From Agilicoccus flavus (GTDB lineage: Bacteria > Actinomycetota > Actinomycetes > Actinomycetales > Dermatophilaceae), in assembly GCF_014857905.1 (NCBI RefSeq), contig NZ_JACYXE010000005.1, forward strand, positions 186,001-250,000: DNA of 64,000 nt, in the 5' to 3' direction. Below, piece by piece: positions 62,349 through 64,000 of this stretch. The position numbers were made by a program, and so were the translations under genes. The first letter of the stretch is position 1. Each line of letters starts with the position of its first letter. Below the pieces are notes generated by a model, which was not told the DNA's origin, ran no database searches, and saw only the letters and a list, made by a program, of their open reading frames with translations.

Positions 62349-62687
62349 TCACGGCGTCGTGGTCGCCCGACCCCTGTCACTGCTCTCGGCATCGATGACG
62401 GCATCGAGGAGCCCCGGGAAGCGGGCGTCCATGTCGTCGCAGCGGAGCGCGTTGAGGATCGACGTGCCCTCGTAGCGCTGGGTGATCAGGCCGGCCTCGC
62501 GCAGGACCCGGAAGTGGTGCGTCGAGGTGGACTTGGAGACGGGCAACTCGAAGGCGATGCAGGCCTGGTCGTGGTGCCCCTGGGCGAGCTGCGTGACGAT
62601 CTCCCGGCGGATCGGGTCGGCCAGGGCGGCGAGGACGGCGTCCAGGGTGACGGCCGTGATGTCGGGGTGCGCCAACTCGCGTGGCAT
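62349..62687 (-). CDS. ArsR-family helix-turn-helix regulator
   Basis: A 112-residue ArsR-type repressor: ADPIRREIVTQLAQGHHDQA and KSTSTHHFRVLREAGLITQRYEGT form the winged helix, with the recognition helix in THHFRVL. The metal-binding CXC of ArsR/SmtB is absent; the lone Cys residues near C43 and C91 do not make a clear site, so it may sense a non-metal ligand. ATG 62687 has AAGGAGAG. It is divergent from the Old Yellow Enzyme gene and is the probable binder of the 17-bp repeats between them. Confidence 0.9.
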   Translation of the reverse strand: MPRELAHPDITAVTLDAVLAALADPIRREIVTQLAQGHHDQACIAFELPVSKSTSTHHFRVLREAGLITQRYEGTSILNALRCDDMDARFPGLLDAVIDAESSDRGRATTTP

Positions 62688-62742
62688 CGCTCTCCTTCCT
62701 CGCGCCGTCCCTCGGCGCAGTTCGAGCACGCCCAGCGTACCG

Positions 62743-62793
62743 GTTGTACGACCGACTTCGTTGTACGACTTTCTTCGTTGTACGGTGGTGGAC
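62743..62793. repeat. Three 17-bp direct repeats (GTTGTACG...) in a divergent promoter
   Basis: GTTGTACG recurs at 62743, 62760 and 62777 at exact 17-bp intervals; the first two units are nearly identical over 17 bases. The first also forms a CGTAC-N5-GTACG dyad with upstream bases. It lies between the ArsR-type gene and the Old Yellow Enzyme gene. Confidence 0.85.
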
Positions 62794-62826
62794 GTACACA
62801 TCCCGACCCGACTGGAGATCTCCCCC

Positions 62827-63933
62827 GTGACGAGCTTGTTCGACCCGATCCGCATCCGCGCCGTCGAGATTCCCAACCGGGTGTGGATGTCGCCGATGTG
62901 CACCTACAGCGCGCGGCCGCAGCCGCCCCTGGCCGGCCGGCCGAACGACTTCCACCACGCGCACTACTCGGCCCGCGCGCACGGCGGCGTCGGCCTGGTG
63001 ATGGTCGAGGCGACGGCGGTGGCGCCCGAGGGGCGCATCACGCCGTACGACCTCGGGATCTGGGACGACGACCAGATCGAAGACTTCGCGCGCATCGTCC
63101 GCGGCATCCGCCACGGTGGCGCCGTGCCCGGCATCCAGCTCGCGCACGCCGGCCGGAAGGCGTCCGACGATCGCCCCTGGAGCGGCGACGCCTCCGGCGA
63201 GGTCGACGAGGCGGACCCCGCGGACCTCCGGTGGGTGCCGGTCTCGCCTTCCGCGACGGCGTTCCCCGGGTCCCCCGCGCCCCACGAACTCACCCGCGCC
63301 GAGATCGCCGGGGTCGTCCGCGCCTTCGCCGACGCGGCCCGCCGCGCGGACGCCGCGGGCTTCGAGGTCGTCGAGATCCACGCCGCGCACGGCTACCTCC
63401 TGCACTCCTTCTTGTCCCCCATCGCCAACGAGCGCACCGACGAGTACGGCGGCTCGCTGGAGAACCGCGCGCGGATCGTGCTCGAGGTCATCGACGCCGT
63501 CCGGGCCGTCCGCGCCGAGGACGCGCCCCTGTTCCTGCGCGTGTCGACGACCGACTGGATCGAGGAGAACCCGGAAGACCAGCGCGAGTCGTGGACCCTG
63601 CAGCAGACGATCCAGCTGTCCTGCTGGGCGGCGGAGCGCGGGGTCGACCTCGTCGACGCCTCCTCCGGCGGCATCGACGTCGTGCCCATCCCGGCCGGCC
63701 GCGGCTACCAGACCGACAAGGCGTCCACCCTGCGCGCCGAGAGCGGGGTCCCCGTCGCCGCGGTGGGACGGATCGACACCCCGGCCCTCGCCGAGGACAT
63801 GGTGGCCTCGGGGCGGGCCGACGCGGTCTTCCTCGGCCGGGCGCTCCTGCGCAACCCGTCCTGGGCCAACGACGCCGCGCTCGATCTCGGGGCGAGTCCG
63901 CGGTTCATCGAGCAGTACGCCTACACGCTCTGA
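62827..63933 (+). CDS. NADH:flavin oxidoreductase (Old Yellow Enzyme family, YqjM-like)
   Basis: A 368-residue FMN-dependent TIM-barrel ene-reductase. It starts LFDPIRIRAVEIPNRVWMSPMCTYSA with the YqjM-type Cys that tunes FMN, has QLAHAGRKAS (His/Gly FMN contact), GFEVVEIHAAHGYLLHSFLSP and GGSLENRARI, and VAAVGRIDTP near the phosphate-binding end. It reduces activated C=C bonds with NADPH. GTG 62827 is preceded by GGAG. The divergent ArsR gene and the iterons indicate ligand-induced control. Confidence 0.93.
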   Translation: MTSLFDPIRIRAVEIPNRVWMSPMCTYSARPQPPLAGRPNDFHHAHYSARAHGGVGLVMVEATAVAPEGRITPYDLGIWDDDQIEDFARIVRGIRHGGAVPGIQLAHAGRKASDDRPWSGDASGEVDEADPADLRWVPVSPSATAFPGSPAPHELTRAEIAGVVRAFADAARRADAAGFEVVEIHAAHGYLLHSFLSPIANERTDEYGGSLENRARIVLEVIDAVRAVRAEDAPLFLRVSTTDWIEENPEDQRESWTLQQTIQLSCWAAERGVDLVDASSGGIDVVPIPAGRGYQTDKASTLRAESGVPVAAVGRIDTPALAEDMVASGRADAVFLGRALLRNPSWANDAALDLGASPRFIEQYAYTL

Positions 63934-63991
63934 GACCGGCACGACCAACCACATCGACGGCGGCCCGAGCCGCCCGCGAGAGGACGAACCC

Positions 63992-64000
63992 ATGAAGGTC
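63992..64000 (+). CDS. Start of a further gene, cut by window end
   Basis: ATG AAG GTC at the very end, preceded by GAGAGGACGAACCC, which contains an AGAGGA ribosome site. It lies 58 bases after the Old Yellow Enzyme stop, so it is probably in the same operon. Only three codons are visible. Confidence 0.4.

Overview
The window is chromosomal DNA from a high-GC actinobacterium, with GC-rich third codon positions nearly everywhere and many GTG starts. An HspR-controlled dnaK-grpE-dnaJ-hspR operon, a GTTT/GGGTA stress promoter, PaaX-, DUF3618- and holin-X-type proteins and dense single-gene regulation fit a Micrococcales-like organism. The family-level placement is inference. No rRNA, tRNA, CRISPR array or prophage was seen.

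Layout. 1-13 kb: extensin-like hydrolase (partial), FGGY sugar kinase, MntA/HepT toxin-antitoxin pair, LysR regulator with a broken EamA exporter, serine hydrolase, sugar-porter MFS, a TetR/oxidoreductase divergent pair with three operators, a DUF6326 pair and a 3-hydroxyacyl-CoA dehydrogenase. 13-19 kb: acyl-CoA synthetase, a strong two-way terminator, then the heat-shock operon on the minus strand with a HAIR-like site. 19-24 kb: MarR plus FAD monooxygenase (frameshifted), DUF2231 protein, and a deletion scar joining a beheaded LacI regulator to a beheaded alpha/beta hydrolase. 24-28 kb: ECF42-type sigma factor with its YCII partner, and a three-gene envelope-stress operon behind a sigma-B-like promoter. 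28-33 kb: patatin, a divergent MurE-like ligase translationally coupled to a DJ-1/PfpI protein, DUF1810 and DinB proteins.

33.9-37.6 kb is a complete IS21-family element of about 3.7 kb with istA, istB, long terminal repeats and a 6-bp target duplication. It splits a DUF2971 gene and carries about 0.9 kb of passenger DNA: a Cys-rich small membrane protein, a thioredoxin-like protein and an ArsR tail, probably the remains of a metal-resistance operon.

38-48 kb: lipase-like hydrolase, HTH regulator, RibD-like reductase, LuxR-hydrolase fusion, DsrE protein, a RHH/PIN toxin-antitoxin pair with a leaderless promoter and operator, flavodoxin lipoprotein, molybdopterin oxidoreductase, small membrane proteins and a PaaX regulator. 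48-57 kb is the main metabolic island: an ABC importer for glycine betaine-like compounds, a Rieske oxygenase with its reductase (betaine demethylation type), an Ldh-family dehydrogenase and a cytochrome P450. 57-64 kb: frameshifted LuxR/TPR regulator, tautomerase, VOC protein, BmrR-like MerR regulator, an unknown 416-residue protein, and an ArsR/Old Yellow Enzyme divergent pair with 17-bp iterons.

Seven genes together contain about ten single-base indels, nearly all losses of one base and several in G or C runs. This looks more like residual sequencing error than mass gene decay, so every 'pseudogene' call that rests on a frameshift alone is provisional.
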